This document shows, piece by piece, positions 8,055 through 16,095 of a DNA stretch of 64,000 nucleotides. Both the position numbers and the translations under genes were made by a program. Source of the DNA: Pseudomonas tumuqii. Its GTDB lineage: Bacteria; Pseudomonadota; Gammaproteobacteria; Pseudomonadales; Pseudomonadaceae. Below the pieces are notes generated by a model that ran no database searches, had not been told where the DNA came from, and saw only the letters and a list, made by a program, of their open reading frames with translations. Each line of letters begins with the position of its first letter. Positions within the stretch are counted from its first letter, which is position 1. The DNA lies in the NCBI RefSeq assembly GCF_013184545.1, contig NZ_JAAOJA010000010.1:152354-216353 (forward strand), in the 5' to 3' direction.

Positions 8055-9791
8055 CTACCCTCGCGCCAGGGCGCGCCGCGTGCTCAGCGGGTCGAGCGTG
8101 CGCAGTGCCTGGTACTGGCTGACGAATACCTGGCCGCCGAAGTGCTCGAGGAAATCCGAACGGCGCAGCTGATCCATCACCGGCCCCTTCACTTCCGACA
8201 GGTGCAGTTGCACGCCGGCCGCATGCAGGCGCTCGACGATGGCTTCCAGGCTTTCCAGGGCGCTGGCATCGATCAGGTTGACCCCCGGGCACATCAGTAC
8301 CAGATGGCGGACCAGCGGACGCGCCGCGATCAGCTCGCCGATGCGCTCCTCGAGAAAGCGTGCGTTGGGAAAATACAGGCTCTCGTCGACCCGCAGCGAC
8401 AGCACGCTGGGGCTCTCCACCACGGCGAAGCGTTCGATGTTGCGAAAGTGCTCGCTGCCCGGCACCTGGCCGACCACCGCCACATGCGGGCGGCTGGTGC
8501 GCCAGAGAAACAGCAGCAGCGACAGGCCGACACCCATCAGGATGCCCGCCTCGACACCGAGCAGCAGCACCCCACCCAGGGTCGCCGCCTGGGCCGCGCC
8601 ATCCTGGCGCGAATAGCGCCAGGTGCGGCCCAGGGCCCCGAGGTCGACCAGGCTGAGCACCGCGACGATGATGGTTGCGGCCAGCACCGCCTGCGGCAGG
8701 TTGTGCAGCAGCGGGGTCAACAGCAGCACGCTGAGGGCGATACCGCCGGCGGTCAGCACCCCGGCCATGGGCGTCTGCGCCCCGGCATCGAAGTTGACCA
8801 CCGAGCGGGCGAAACCGCCGGTGACCGGGAAGCCACCGCTGAAAGCCGCCGCCAGGTTGGCGCCGCCCAGACCGAGCAGCTCGTTGTCCGGCTCGATGCG
8901 CTGACGCCGCTTGGCCGCCAGGGTCTGCGCCACCGACACCGACTCGACGAAGCCGACCAGGCTGATCAACAGCGCCGCCGGCAACAATTGCAGGGCCAAA
9001 CCGTAGTCCAGGGTGGGCAGGCTCAGCCCCGGCAAGCCCTGGGGCACCGCGCCGACGACCCTGACCCCGGTCTGCTCCAGGCCCAGCAGGCTGACCACCC
9101 CGATAGACACGATGATCGCCAGCACCGGCCCGGCCTTGGCCAGGTTGCCGGCCATGCCGGCGCCCAGCCCCAGGCGCATGAGCAAGGGCTTGAGCTGGCC
9201 ACGCACCCACCAGAGAAACAGCAGGCTGCAGGCGCCGATCAGCAGGGTCGGCCCGTGCACCGCCGGCAGGTTGTGCAGCAACGCCGGCAGCATCTGCTGG
9301 AGGTTCTCGCCGGAGGCGGAAATACCGAGGATATGCTTGAGCTGGCCGACCGCGATGAGAATCCCGGAGGCGCTGATAAAGCCGGAGATCACCGGATGGC
9401 TGAGGAAGTTGGCGACGAAGCCCAGGCGCAGCAGGGCCATGCCGGCGAGCAGCAGCCCGGACAGCAGCGCCAGCAGCATGGCGGCGCCGACGTACTCGGC
9501 GCTGCCGGCGGGAAACAACGGCCCCAGGGCGGCGGCGGTCATCAGCGACACCACCGCCACCGGGCCGACCGCCAGGGTGCGGCTGGAGCCGAACAGGGCA
9601 TAGGCCAGCAGCGGCAGGATGCTGGCATACAGCCCGGCCACCGGCGGCAGGCCGGCGAGCAGGGCGTAGGCCAGGCTCTGCGGAATCAGCATCAGGGTAA
9701 CGATCAGCGCCGCCAGGCCATCCTGCGCGGCAGTGGCGCGGTTGTAGCGCCGCCCCCAGTCGAGGCAGGGCAGCCAGCGGCGCAGGCTCAT
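8055..9791 (-). CDS. SulP-family inorganic anion transporter
   Basis: A 578-aa SulP (SLC26-like) permease. About 11-12 hydrophobic helices fill residues 25-430 (for example AALIVTLMLIPQSLAYALLAG), and a C-terminal cytosolic STAS domain occupies about 455-560, including LVLMCPGVNLIDASALESLEAI. Substrates could be sulfate, bicarbonate or another anion. Placement as last gene of a persulfide dioxygenase-SQR operon suggests export or import of sulfite/sulfate-type oxidation products. The start overlaps the upstream oxidoreductase stop by 4 bp (ATGA), indicating translational coupling. Transport direction is not inferable. Confidence 0.88.
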   Translation of the reverse strand: MSLRRWLPCLDWGRRYNRATAAQDGLAALIVTLMLIPQSLAYALLAGLPPVAGLYASILPLLAYALFGSSRTLAVGPVAVVSLMTAAALGPLFPAGSAEYVGAAMLLALLSGLLLAGMALLRLGFVANFLSHPVISGFISASGILIAVGQLKHILGISASGENLQQMLPALLHNLPAVHGPTLLIGACSLLFLWWVRGQLKPLLMRLGLGAGMAGNLAKAGPVLAIIVSIGVVSLLGLEQTGVRVVGAVPQGLPGLSLPTLDYGLALQLLPAALLISLVGFVESVSVAQTLAAKRRQRIEPDNELLGLGGANLAAAFSGGFPVTGGFARSVVNFDAGAQTPMAGVLTAGGIALSVLLLTPLLHNLPQAVLAATIIVAVLSLVDLGALGRTWRYSRQDGAAQAATLGGVLLLGVEAGILMGVGLSLLLFLWRTSRPHVAVVGQVPGSEHFRNIERFAVVESPSVLSLRVDESLYFPNARFLEERIGELIAARPLVRHLVLMCPGVNLIDASALESLEAIVERLHAAGVQLHLSEVKGPVMDQLRRSDFLEHFGGQVFVSQYQALRTLDPLSTRRALARG

Positions 9792-11533
9792 TTACCTTTC
9801 TCCTGTTCGAAGTTGCAGGCGGCCGGCGCGTCCACCGGCACGGGATCATGCGGCAGGCGCTTGGGCGCGGCCAGCCACTCGTGGCCGCGCAGCATCAGGT
9901 CGAAATAGATGCGCGGCATCAGCTTGACCTTCAGCTCCCAGGCCAGTCGGCGCGGCACGGTGGGATCGAGGGGAAAGGTCGGCAGCAGCTTGCCGCCATA
10001 ACCGAACTCGGCCAGCACCACCTTGCCCCGCTCCACCGTCAGCGGGCAGGAACCATAGCCATCGTAGAGCGCACGCGGGCCACGCCCGGCGAGCACCGCG
10101 AGGACGTTTTCGGCCACCACCGGTGCCTGTTTGCGCACCGCCGCGGCGGTCTTGGCATTGGGCGCGGCGCACACATCGCCGAGGCTGAAGATATTGCCGA
10201 AGCGCGGATGGCGCAGGGTTTCATGGTCGGCCTCGAGCCAGCCGTCGGCATTCGCCAGCGGGCTCTGGCGAATGAATTCGGGCGCCCGCTGCGGCGGCAC
10301 CACATGCAGGAAATCGAAGTCTTTTTCCACCACACTGGCCTTGCCCTCGGCATCCACCTGCCTGAACCAGGCCTTGTGCCCCGGGCCATCGACCGCAGTC
10401 AGGGTGTGGTTGAAGTTGAGCCGTGCGCCATAGCGTTCGACGTACTGCATCAGCGGCGGGACGAAGTCGGCGACACCGAACAGCACGCCACCGGCCGAGC
10501 AGAACTCCACCTCGATATCCTTCAACACGCCTTGCTTCTGCCACCAGTCGCAGGACAGGTACATGGCCTTCTGCGGCGCGCCGGCGCACTTGATCGGCAT
10601 CGGCGGCTGGGTGAACAGCGCGCGACCGCGGCGCAGGTTCTGCACCAGCTGCCAGGTATAGGGCGCCAGCTCGAACTGGTAGTTGGAGGTCACCCCATGC
10701 TTGCCCAGGGTTTGCCTCAGCCCGTCGATGCCATCCCAGTCCAGCGTCAGGCCCGGACAGACGATCAGGGCGCGGTAGCCGACGCGGTTGCCGTCTTCCA
10801 GCACCACGCGCTGCTGCTCCGGCTCGAAGCCGGCCACCGCGGCGTGCAGCCACTGCGCACCATGGGGAATGCAGCGGGCCATCGGCCGTTCGGTCTGCGC
10901 GCGGTCGAACACGCCGGCCCCGACCAGGGTCCAGCCCGGCTGGTAGTAGTGCTGCTCGCGCGGCTCGATCAGCGCGATGCGCAGCTGCGGATTGCGCCGC
11001 AGCAGGCTGGCGGTCACCGCGCAGCCGGCCGCGCCACCGCCCACCACCAGCACGTCGTAGCGCTGGGTTGGCGCCAGCGGGGCGGTGTCGGCGGCGGCCT
11101 GCGGCGCCTGCTGCCAGCGCTGCTGCAGGCGGGGCAACAGGCCGGACAGGTCATAGCCGGCGTCCTTGGCGGTGGCCAGCAAGACCTCGGGGTCGAGGTG
11201 ACGGGCCTCGCTCAGCGCCCACAGGCTGCTCGAGCGGGTGCCGGTTCGGCAGAAGGCCAGGACCGGGCCGCGCACCTGCTCGAGCAACTCGGCAAAGGCC
11301 GCCACATCGTCCTCGCCGATCTGCCCGGAGATCACCGGCTGGTAGTGATAGTCCAGACCGCTGGCACGGGCCGCGGCCTCGATCTCGGCCGAGCTGGGCT
11401 GACCTTCGCCTTCACCGTCCGGCCGGTTGTTGATCACACTGCGAAAGCCGGCCGCCGCCAGGGTGCCCATGTCGCCAGGTTGCAACTGGGCCGCCACGGC
11501 AATGAACGGCGTCAAGCGCTTGAGCGAATCCAT
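9788..11533 (-). CDS. fusion of DUF442-type phosphatase/rhodanese domain and sulfide:quinone reductase-like flavoprotein
   Basis: A 581-aa two-domain protein. Residues 1-110 match the DUF442 (beta-lactamase-hydrolase-like, TIGR01244) fold with an active-site loop CRTGTRS at Cys95. Residues 158-575 are an FAD oxidoreductase with VVGGGAAG (163-170), IVCPG, and PIKCAGAPQKA as in type II SQRs, where the cysteines form the trisulfide redox centre. It likely oxidises sulfide to sulfane sulfur using quinone at the inner membrane, with the N-terminal domain acting on the persulfide. It lies between persulfide dioxygenase (10 bp upstream) and SulP. The fused arrangement is known in proteobacterial BigR-type loci. 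Confidence 0.85.
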   Translation of the reverse strand: MDSLKRLTPFIAVAAQLQPGDMGTLAAAGFRSVINNRPDGEGEGQPSSAEIEAAARASGLDYHYQPVISGQIGEDDVAAFAELLEQVRGPVLAFCRTGTRSSSLWALSEARHLDPEVLLATAKDAGYDLSGLLPRLQQRWQQAPQAAADTAPLAPTQRYDVLVVGGGAAGCAVTASLLRRNPQLRIALIEPREQHYYQPGWTLVGAGVFDRAQTERPMARCIPHGAQWLHAAVAGFEPEQQRVVLEDGNRVGYRALIVCPGLTLDWDGIDGLRQTLGKHGVTSNYQFELAPYTWQLVQNLRRGRALFTQPPMPIKCAGAPQKAMYLSCDWWQKQGVLKDIEVEFCSAGGVLFGVADFVPPLMQYVERYGARLNFNHTLTAVDGPGHKAWFRQVDAEGKASVVEKDFDFLHVVPPQRAPEFIRQSPLANADGWLEADHETLRHPRFGNIFSLGDVCAAPNAKTAAAVRKQAPVVAENVLAVLAGRGPRALYDGYGSCPLTVERGKVVLAEFGYGGKLLPTFPLDPTVPRRLAWELKVKLMPRIYFDLMLRGHEWLAAPKRLPHDPVPVDAPAACNFEQEKGK

Positions 11534-11543
11534 GAGCGTCTCC

Positions 11544-12407
11544 TCAAAGCACGTCGAGGGGGATTTTCAGGTAGCTGGTGCCGTTGTCCTCGGGCGGCGG
11601 CAGCTGGCCGGCGCGCATGTTCACCTGCACCGAGGGCAGGATCAGGGTCGGCATGCCCAGGGTGGCGTCACGCGCGCTGCGCATGGCGACGAAATCGTCC
11701 TCGCTGACCCCTTCGTGCACATGCACGTTGTGCGCGCGCTCCTCGGCCACCGTGGTTTCGTAGAGGAACTCCTCGCGCCCCGGCGCCTTGTAGTCATGGC
11801 ACATGAACAGGCGGGTCTGCTCCGGCAAGTCGAACAGTTTGCGGATCGAGCGGAACAGCACCCGGGCGTCGCCACCGGGGAAATCGCAGCGGGCGGTGCC
11901 GTAGTCGGGCATGAACAGGGTGTCGCCAACGAAGGCGGCATCGCCGATCACATAGGTCAGGCAGGCGGGAGTATGCCCGGGCGTATGGATGACGCGGGCT
12001 TCGATGTTGCCGACCTGGAAGCGCTCACCGTCGGCGAACAGGCGGTCGAACTGGCGGCCATCGGTGGCGAACTCGGGCCCGGCATTGAACAGCTTGCCGA
12101 AGGTGTTCTGCACCACGGTGATCTGCTCGCCGATAGCCAACTGGCCGCCCAGTTCGCGCTTGAGGTAGAGCGCCGCGGACAGGTGGTCGGCGTGCACGTG
12201 GGTTTCCAGCAACCAGTCGACCTTCAGGTCCTGCTCGCGCACATAGGCAATCAGGCGATCGGCGTTCTGGTGCGAGGTGCGGCCGGCAGCCGGATCGTAG
12301 TCGAGCACCGAGTCGACGATGGCGCAGCGCTGGGTCGCCGGGTCGCTGACCACGTAGCTGTAGGTGAAGGTGGCAGGATCAAAGAAAGCTTCTACGTGCG
12401 CTTGCAT
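11544..12407 (-). CDS. persulfide dioxygenase (ETHE1/Blh-type metallo-beta-lactamase fold)
   Basis: A 287-aa MBL-fold protein. Metal ligands are His70 and His72 with the neighbouring Asp74-His75 (THVHADH), His145 in HTPGHT, Asp168 in LFMPDYG, and a C-terminal His in FMCHDYK. ETHE1-like members are mononuclear iron enzymes oxidising glutathione persulfide to sulfite. The ATG follows GAGG 9 nt upstream. It is the first gene of the PDO-SQR-SulP operon. A perfect 16-bp palindrome with G/C tracts sits 21-36 bp before the ATG, so it seems to be regulated separately from the arsR-yedE unit upstream. Confidence 0.9.
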   Translation of the reverse strand: MQAHVEAFFDPATFTYSYVVSDPATQRCAIVDSVLDYDPAAGRTSHQNADRLIAYVREQDLKVDWLLETHVHADHLSAALYLKRELGGQLAIGEQITVVQNTFGKLFNAGPEFATDGRQFDRLFADGERFQVGNIEARVIHTPGHTPACLTYVIGDAAFVGDTLFMPDYGTARCDFPGGDARVLFRSIRKLFDLPEQTRLFMCHDYKAPGREEFLYETTVAEERAHNVHVHEGVSEDDFVAMRSARDATLGMPTLILPSVQVNMRAGQLPPPEDNGTSYLKIPLDVL

Positions 12408-12427
12408 GGTGACGGTCCTCTTTTGAC

Positions 12428-12443
12428 ATACCCCTAGGGGTAT
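12428..12443. promoter_or_regulatory. perfect palindrome ATACCCCTAGGGGTAT, CsoR/CstR-type operator candidate
   Basis: A 16-bp perfect palindrome with CCCC and GGGG tracts flanked by ATA/TAT lies just upstream of the persulfide dioxygenase gene. G-tract palindromes of this form are typical operators of the CsoR/FrmR/CstR repressor family, and CstR members sense persulfides. No CsoR-family gene is present in the window, so the regulator would be encoded elsewhere. Confidence 0.6.
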
Positions 12444-12582
12444 TTAATTAAGGATTATCGTAACTGTTTTTTGGTTCTATGCTTAGAATTAATAGTCATA
12501 TGAAGTTGGCTCCTTCTTCCGCCCCGCCCTATGCCGCAGCAACGCCTCTCACTGCAGGCCACCTTCTGCGCAGAACGAAAAC

Positions 12583-12601
12583 GGGCGCCATGCAAGCGCC
12601 C
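12583..12601 (-). terminator. terminator of the yeeE-DUF2892 unit
   Basis: On the minus strand, GGGCGC, a 7-nt loop, then GCGCCC followed by GTTTTCG lies about 25 bp after the DUF2892 stop codon. It separates this unit from the persulfide dioxygenase promoter. Confidence 0.55.
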
Positions 12602-12625
12602 GTCATCTGCGCATCGGCCAGCCTC

Positions 12626-12814
12626 TCAGGAGCGTTTGCAGGTATTGATGCCCAGTAGCGAGTACGCCGGACACATGCGGAACAGGCCGGTGGCCAGCGG
12701 CACGACGCCGATCCAGCCCCACAGGCCGATGGTGCCGCTCAGGCTCAAGCCAATCAGAATCAAGCCGGCGGCGATGCGCAGGCTACGGTCGATGCTGCCA
12801 ACGTTGGTTTTCAT
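12626..12814 (-). CDS. DUF2892 (YgaP-like) small membrane protein
   Basis: A 62-aa protein, MKTNVGSIDRSLRIAAG followed by two hydrophobic stretches (LILIGLSLSGTIGLWGW and IGVVPLATGLF), then RMCPAYSLLGINTC. The conserved CPAYxxLGxxTC end is the hallmark of the DUF2892/YgaP transmembrane module that accompanies rhodaneses. The cysteines may handle sulfane sulfur. A GGAG SD precedes the ATG by 6 nt. It is the last gene of the ArsR-YeeE-YeeE-DUF2892 unit, 14 bp after the second YeeE gene. Confidence 0.85.
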   Translation of the reverse strand: MKTNVGSIDRSLRIAAGLILIGLSLSGTIGLWGWIGVVPLATGLFRMCPAYSLLGINTCKRS

Positions 12815-12828
12815 GATGATCTCCAGAT

Positions 12829-13248
12829 TTAATGGCTGCGCCGGCGTTCCAGCGCGGTGAACAACAGCATCCCGGCCAGCATGGCCAGAACGAAAACGCT
12901 GACCTGCCAATGGCCGCTGAGCAGAATGGCCAGCGCCGGTCCCGGGCAGATCCCGGCAATGCCCCAACCGATGCCGAAGACCAGGCTGCCACCGATCAGC
13001 CGCGGATCCAGCTCGCGCTTGGCCGGCAACTGCATCGGCGCGCCGAGCAACGACTGCGCGCGGCGCTTGGCCCAGGCCAGCGGCCCCGCGGCGACCGCGA
13101 TGGCGCCAATCATCACCAGCGCCAACGACGGATCCCAGGCCCCCGCCAGATCGAGGAAGCCCAATACCTTGGTCGGGTTGGCCATGCCGGCCAGCAACAG
13201 ACCGATGCCGAACAGCACGCCGGCCAGCAATGCAGTCAGTTTGCGCAT
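12829..13248 (-). CDS. YeeE/YedE-type membrane protein (DUF6691)
   Basis: A 139-aa protein with about four membrane helices. GxGIGLLLAGMANPTKVLGFLDL (Asn-Pro-Thr-Lys) and FGIGWGIAGICPGPALA (with Cys in GICPGP) are the signature loops of half-size YeeE/YedE permeases, which take up thiosulfate or related sulfur species. It pairs with the preceding half-size protein, 2 bp upstream; the two probably form one transporter equivalent to a full-length YeeE. Substrate is inferred from family and sulfide-gene context. Confidence 0.86.
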   Translation of the reverse strand: MRKLTALLAGVLFGIGLLLAGMANPTKVLGFLDLAGAWDPSLALVMIGAIAVAAGPLAWAKRRAQSLLGAPMQLPAKRELDPRLIGGSLVFGIGWGIAGICPGPALAILLSGHWQVSVFVLAMLAGMLLFTALERRRSH

Positions 13249-13250
13249 GT

Positions 13251-13697
13251 TCAGCCCCCCAGCAGATGACGTAGGACAAAGACCGTGACGAAACCGGCGG
13301 CCATGAAGGTGAAGGTCGCCACCAGCGAACGCGGCGATAGCCGGGAAACGCCACAGACACCATGGCCACTGGTACAGCCGGAGCCGTAGCGGGTGCCCAC
13401 ACCGACCAGCAGGCCGGCCACCAGCAAGCCCAGCCAGCCACTCTGGAATTCGATCGTCGGCAGCACGCTGAACAGCCCCCAGAGCAGCGGCGCCAGCAAC
13501 AGACCGAGGAGGAACAGGCCCTTCTCCGCCCGGCCCTCGCCACCCTCCAGGACCGAGCCGAGCAAGCCGCTGATGCCGGCGATGCGGCCGTTGAACAACA
13601 CGAACAGGCTGGCGGCCAGGCCGATCAGCGCCCCGCCCGCAAGAGAACTCCAGGGCGTGAAATTCAACCAGTCGATGGCGACCCCGTCGATACTCAT
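13251..13697 (-). CDS. YeeE/YedE-type membrane protein, first half
   Basis: A 148-aa integral membrane protein with about four helices. It contains FNGRIAGISGLLG and GVGTRYGSGCTSGHGVCGVSRLS, the Cys-containing loop typical of YeeE/YedE thiosulfate permeases. It overlaps the ArsR-family gene by 4 bp (ATGA) and is followed after 2 bp by its partner half, so all three are translationally coupled. The conserved Cys residues in the pore are thought to interact with thiosulfate or persulfide. Confidence 0.87.
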   Translation of the reverse strand: MSIDGVAIDWLNFTPWSSLAGGALIGLAASLFVLFNGRIAGISGLLGSVLEGGEGRAEKGLFLLGLLLAPLLWGLFSVLPTIEFQSGWLGLLVAGLLVGVGTRYGSGCTSGHGVCGVSRLSPRSLVATFTFMAAGFVTVFVLRHLLGG

Positions 13698-14020
13698 GAG
13701 GTTTCTCCTGCGCAGAACAACTGGTACAGCGTATTGATCACCGCCAAGGCGGCCGGACTGCAGATCCGGTAGTGGATCTGCTTGCCTTCACGGCGGGTTT
13801 CCACCAGCCCTTCACGACGCAGTACCGCCAACTGCTGCGACAGCGTCGGCTGCTGGATGCCGAGCAGGCTTTCCAGCTCACTGACGTTGCGCTCGCCTTG
13901 CGAGAGCTGACAGAGCAGCAGCAGGCGGTCGGGATTGGCCAGAGCCTTGAGCAACTGCCCGGCCGCATCGGCGTTGGCGCGCAACTGCTGGATATCGAGT
14001 GTCTGTTCGGGAGCGTTCAT
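13694..14020 (-). CDS. BigR/SqrR-type persulfide-responsive ArsR-family repressor
   Basis: A 108-aa winged-helix ArsR protein, with HTH NVSELESLLGIQQPTLSQQLAVLRREGLV. Cys37 (in LLLLCQLS) and Cys103 (in YQLFCAG) are spaced 66 residues apart, exactly as Cys41 and Cys107 of SqrR/BigR, which form a tetrasulfide or disulfide on persulfide sensing. Cys87 is additional. The ATG at 14020 follows GAAGG; an upstream in-frame TTG (14035) is less likely. It heads the yeeE-yeeE-DUF2892 unit and probably autoregulates through the AT-rich palindrome 29 bp upstream. Confidence 0.9.
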   Translation of the reverse strand: MNAPEQTLDIQQLRANADAAGQLLKALANPDRLLLLCQLSQGERNVSELESLLGIQQPTLSQQLAVLRREGLVETRREGKQIHYRICSPAALAVINTLYQLFCAGETS

Positions 14021-14048
14021 GTGGCGAACCTTCAATTAACCTAAAAAC

Positions 14049-14068
14049 AATATATTTTTTTATATATT
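14049..14068. promoter_or_regulatory. AT-rich palindrome upstream of the BigR/SqrR-type gene
   Basis: AATATAT (14049-14055), six T residues, then ATATATT (14062-14068) form a perfect 7-bp inverted repeat in the only AT-rich stretch here, 29-48 bp before the regulator's ATG. AT-rich palindromes are the described binding sites of BigR-type repressors, making autoregulation likely. Confidence 0.5.
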
Positions 14069-14269
14069 ATTATGCAAGCAGAATTCCGCTCCCCTCTCCT
14101 GGCAAGAACTGGCTTCTGATGCCGACAGCCGGAGGCGCTGCGCATTGCACGCCAGCTCTCGTAGATACCGTCTTGCCGCTCGGTGGCCCGGTACGCCCAG
14201 GCGCAATCCGCAACACACTCCCCGGATTGCGCTCGCGCTTATCCAGGCTTCGCCCGGCGACAGTCGCAA

Positions 14270-14297
14270 AAAAGCCCGAAGCAGAGTCCGGGCTTTT
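14270..14297 (-). terminator. terminator after the porin gene
   Basis: AAAAGCCCG (14270-14278) pairs with CGGGCTTTT (14289-14297), with A and T tracts on both sides. It can terminate porin transcription on the minus strand. The remaining 14070-14268 stretch holds only GC-rich REP-like fragments (two CGCAATCCG-type blocks) and no credible gene. Confidence 0.75.
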
Positions 14298-14368
14298 GAT
14301 GTTTCACGGCTGAACAGGATGCAACTGCTCAGCCCTGCTCGACAGCCCCGCTAACCACGGGGCGCCGG

Positions 14369-15622
14369 TCAGAACAGCGGCAGGGTGTAGCTGACGATCA
14401 GGCGGTTTTCGTCGATGTCGCGACCGAAGTTGTTGCGCATGGTCGCATTGCGCCATTTCACCCCAAGGTTCTTCAATGCCCCTTCCTGGACGACATAAGC
14501 GATGTCCATGTTGCGCTCCCACTCTTTACCGTCGGACGCGGCACCACGATCGATGTTGTCACCGGTCAGGTAGCGGGTCATGAAGGTCAGCCCCGGAATG
14601 CCGATGGAGGCGAAGTTGAAGTCGTAACGCGCCTGCCAGGAAGTCTCGTCCTTGGCGGCGAAGTTGCCGATCTGCACGTAGTTGACCAGGAACGGATCGG
14701 TACCGCCGACATAGGCGAAGCCGGTATCACCGCTCATCTTCTGGTAGCCCAAACCGAGGCTGTGGCCGCTCAGGGCATAGGTGAACATGGCGCCGAAGGC
14801 TTTGTTGTCGATATTGCTCGAACCATCATCGGTGGAACGGGCATAACGCAGATCGGTCTTCAGCGACTGCTTGTCGGCGATCGGCAGCACATGCACCAGA
14901 TTGAAGGAGTGCTGCTTATACATGTCCTCCAGATTGCTGTAGTAGTAACCGCCGGTCAGGCTGTCGCTCAGCTTGTAGTTACCACCGGCGAAGACGAACT
15001 CGTTGGACTGGTTGACGCCGCTAACCGTGATCCCGCTCAAGGCGAAGGTGTTCAGGGTCATGTCTTCGTAATCGCTGGAATTACGATTGTTGACCTCGTC
15101 CAGATAGCCGGCATCGAGGGTCAGCCCGGCGATGTCCTTGGAAACGATGTTGCCACCGCGGAACACCTGCGGCAGCAGGCGGCTATCGCTGGAGCCGATG
15201 GCCTGGTTCTTCAACTGCAGCGAACCCACTTTGAGCACGCTCTCGCCAGCCTTGGCCTTGGCCGTCAAGCCGAGGCCGCCGGAGTTGTCCTGGGAACCGC
15301 CGGAAGAGCGATCCGGTACCAGCAGGCCGCTGCCAGCGGTGCCGTCGCCCGAATCCAGCTTGAAACCGAAAGTAGCCAGCGCGTCGACGCCAAAACCCAC
15401 GCTGCCTTCGGTGTAGCCTGACTCCATGCGCAGCAGGAAGCCCTGTGCCCACTCTTCCTGCTTGGCCTGACCGGTGCCTTCACGGAAATCGCGATTGAAA
15501 TAGAAGTTGCGTGCTTCGAGGCTGGCCTTGCTGTCCTTGATGAACTCGGCGTTGGCGACTTGGCTCAGGGTCAAGCCCAGGGTGCCGGCGGCTACGGCCA
15601 GCGCCAGGGAGGTCTTTCTCAT
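14369..15622 (-). CDS. oprE: OprD-family outer-membrane porin, OprE-like
   Basis: A 417-aa OprD-family porin. The signal peptide MRKTSLALAVAAGTLGLTLS ends VANA-EF. The mature protein begins FIKDSKASLEARNFYFNRDF, the family's N-terminal signature, and ends with beta-barrel strands and a C-terminal Phe (SYTLPLF). The ATG at 15622 follows GGAG; the longer reading frame has no SD and would bury the signal peptide. Position between aguA and the PA0290-like gene matches PA0291 (OprE, an anaerobically induced porin). Specificity of this copy is unknown. The 473 bp upstream contain no gene I can support. Confidence 0.88.
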   Translation of the reverse strand: MRKTSLALAVAAGTLGLTLSQVANAEFIKDSKASLEARNFYFNRDFREGTGQAKQEEWAQGFLLRMESGYTEGSVGFGVDALATFGFKLDSGDGTAGSGLLVPDRSSGGSQDNSGGLGLTAKAKAGESVLKVGSLQLKNQAIGSSDSRLLPQVFRGGNIVSKDIAGLTLDAGYLDEVNNRNSSDYEDMTLNTFALSGITVSGVNQSNEFVFAGGNYKLSDSLTGGYYYSNLEDMYKQHSFNLVHVLPIADKQSLKTDLRYARSTDDGSSNIDNKAFGAMFTYALSGHSLGLGYQKMSGDTGFAYVGGTDPFLVNYVQIGNFAAKDETSWQARYDFNFASIGIPGLTFMTRYLTGDNIDRGAASDGKEWERNMDIAYVVQEGALKNLGVKWRNATMRNNFGRDIDENRLIVSYTLPLF

Positions 15623-16095
15623 TATGGTTTTCTCCAGTGTTTTTATGGGTGGCACATCGGCACGGGCGCAGACTTCGACCACGAAGAGGCAGACACGCAC
15701 CGAATTCGTTGATTCACCCCAGCGGGCCGCGTCAGACGGGCAGCCGAACAGGCGCCAGAGCGAGCGGGTAAACACTGGGGCGAACAGAAATCAGGGGTGC
15801 GCGGTGCCGCGCCGAGCAAACGTCAAAGGAACAGGCGGATCGTCAGCCAAACGGAAGAAGTTCATCGGCGGTCTCTTCATTTTTATTGTGTGCCGGCCCT
15901 GCAGGCCGGTCTGTGCGTCGAAGAGCCTTGAGCAGATACCGTGCCAGTCGCCCACCGTCGAGCAGCAACACCTCTAGTCCGCTACTTTGGCGGTAACTCA
16001 CAAATTCCATTGCGGAGTTGTGTGAAGGATGAACAGGCGGATTATCGCCGACCGCAAGAGCGCTAACGGCGGATTTTCGCCAAGCGCCCCGCGCG
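15623..16095. other. gene-free stretch upstream of the porin
   Basis: This 473-bp stretch between the diguanylate cyclase stop and the porin start has no ORF with coding character. It holds a GCCGGCCCTGCAGGCCGG-type hairpin near 15890 and AT-rich DNA around 15870-15890 that could carry the porin promoter. No clear ANR box (TTGAT-N4-ATCAA) was found. Confidence 0.4.

Noticed and set aside
15623..15775. N-terminal extension of the porin by 51 residues
   Set aside because: The real signal peptide and SD are at 15622; the extension is Cys/Arg-rich and lacks export features.
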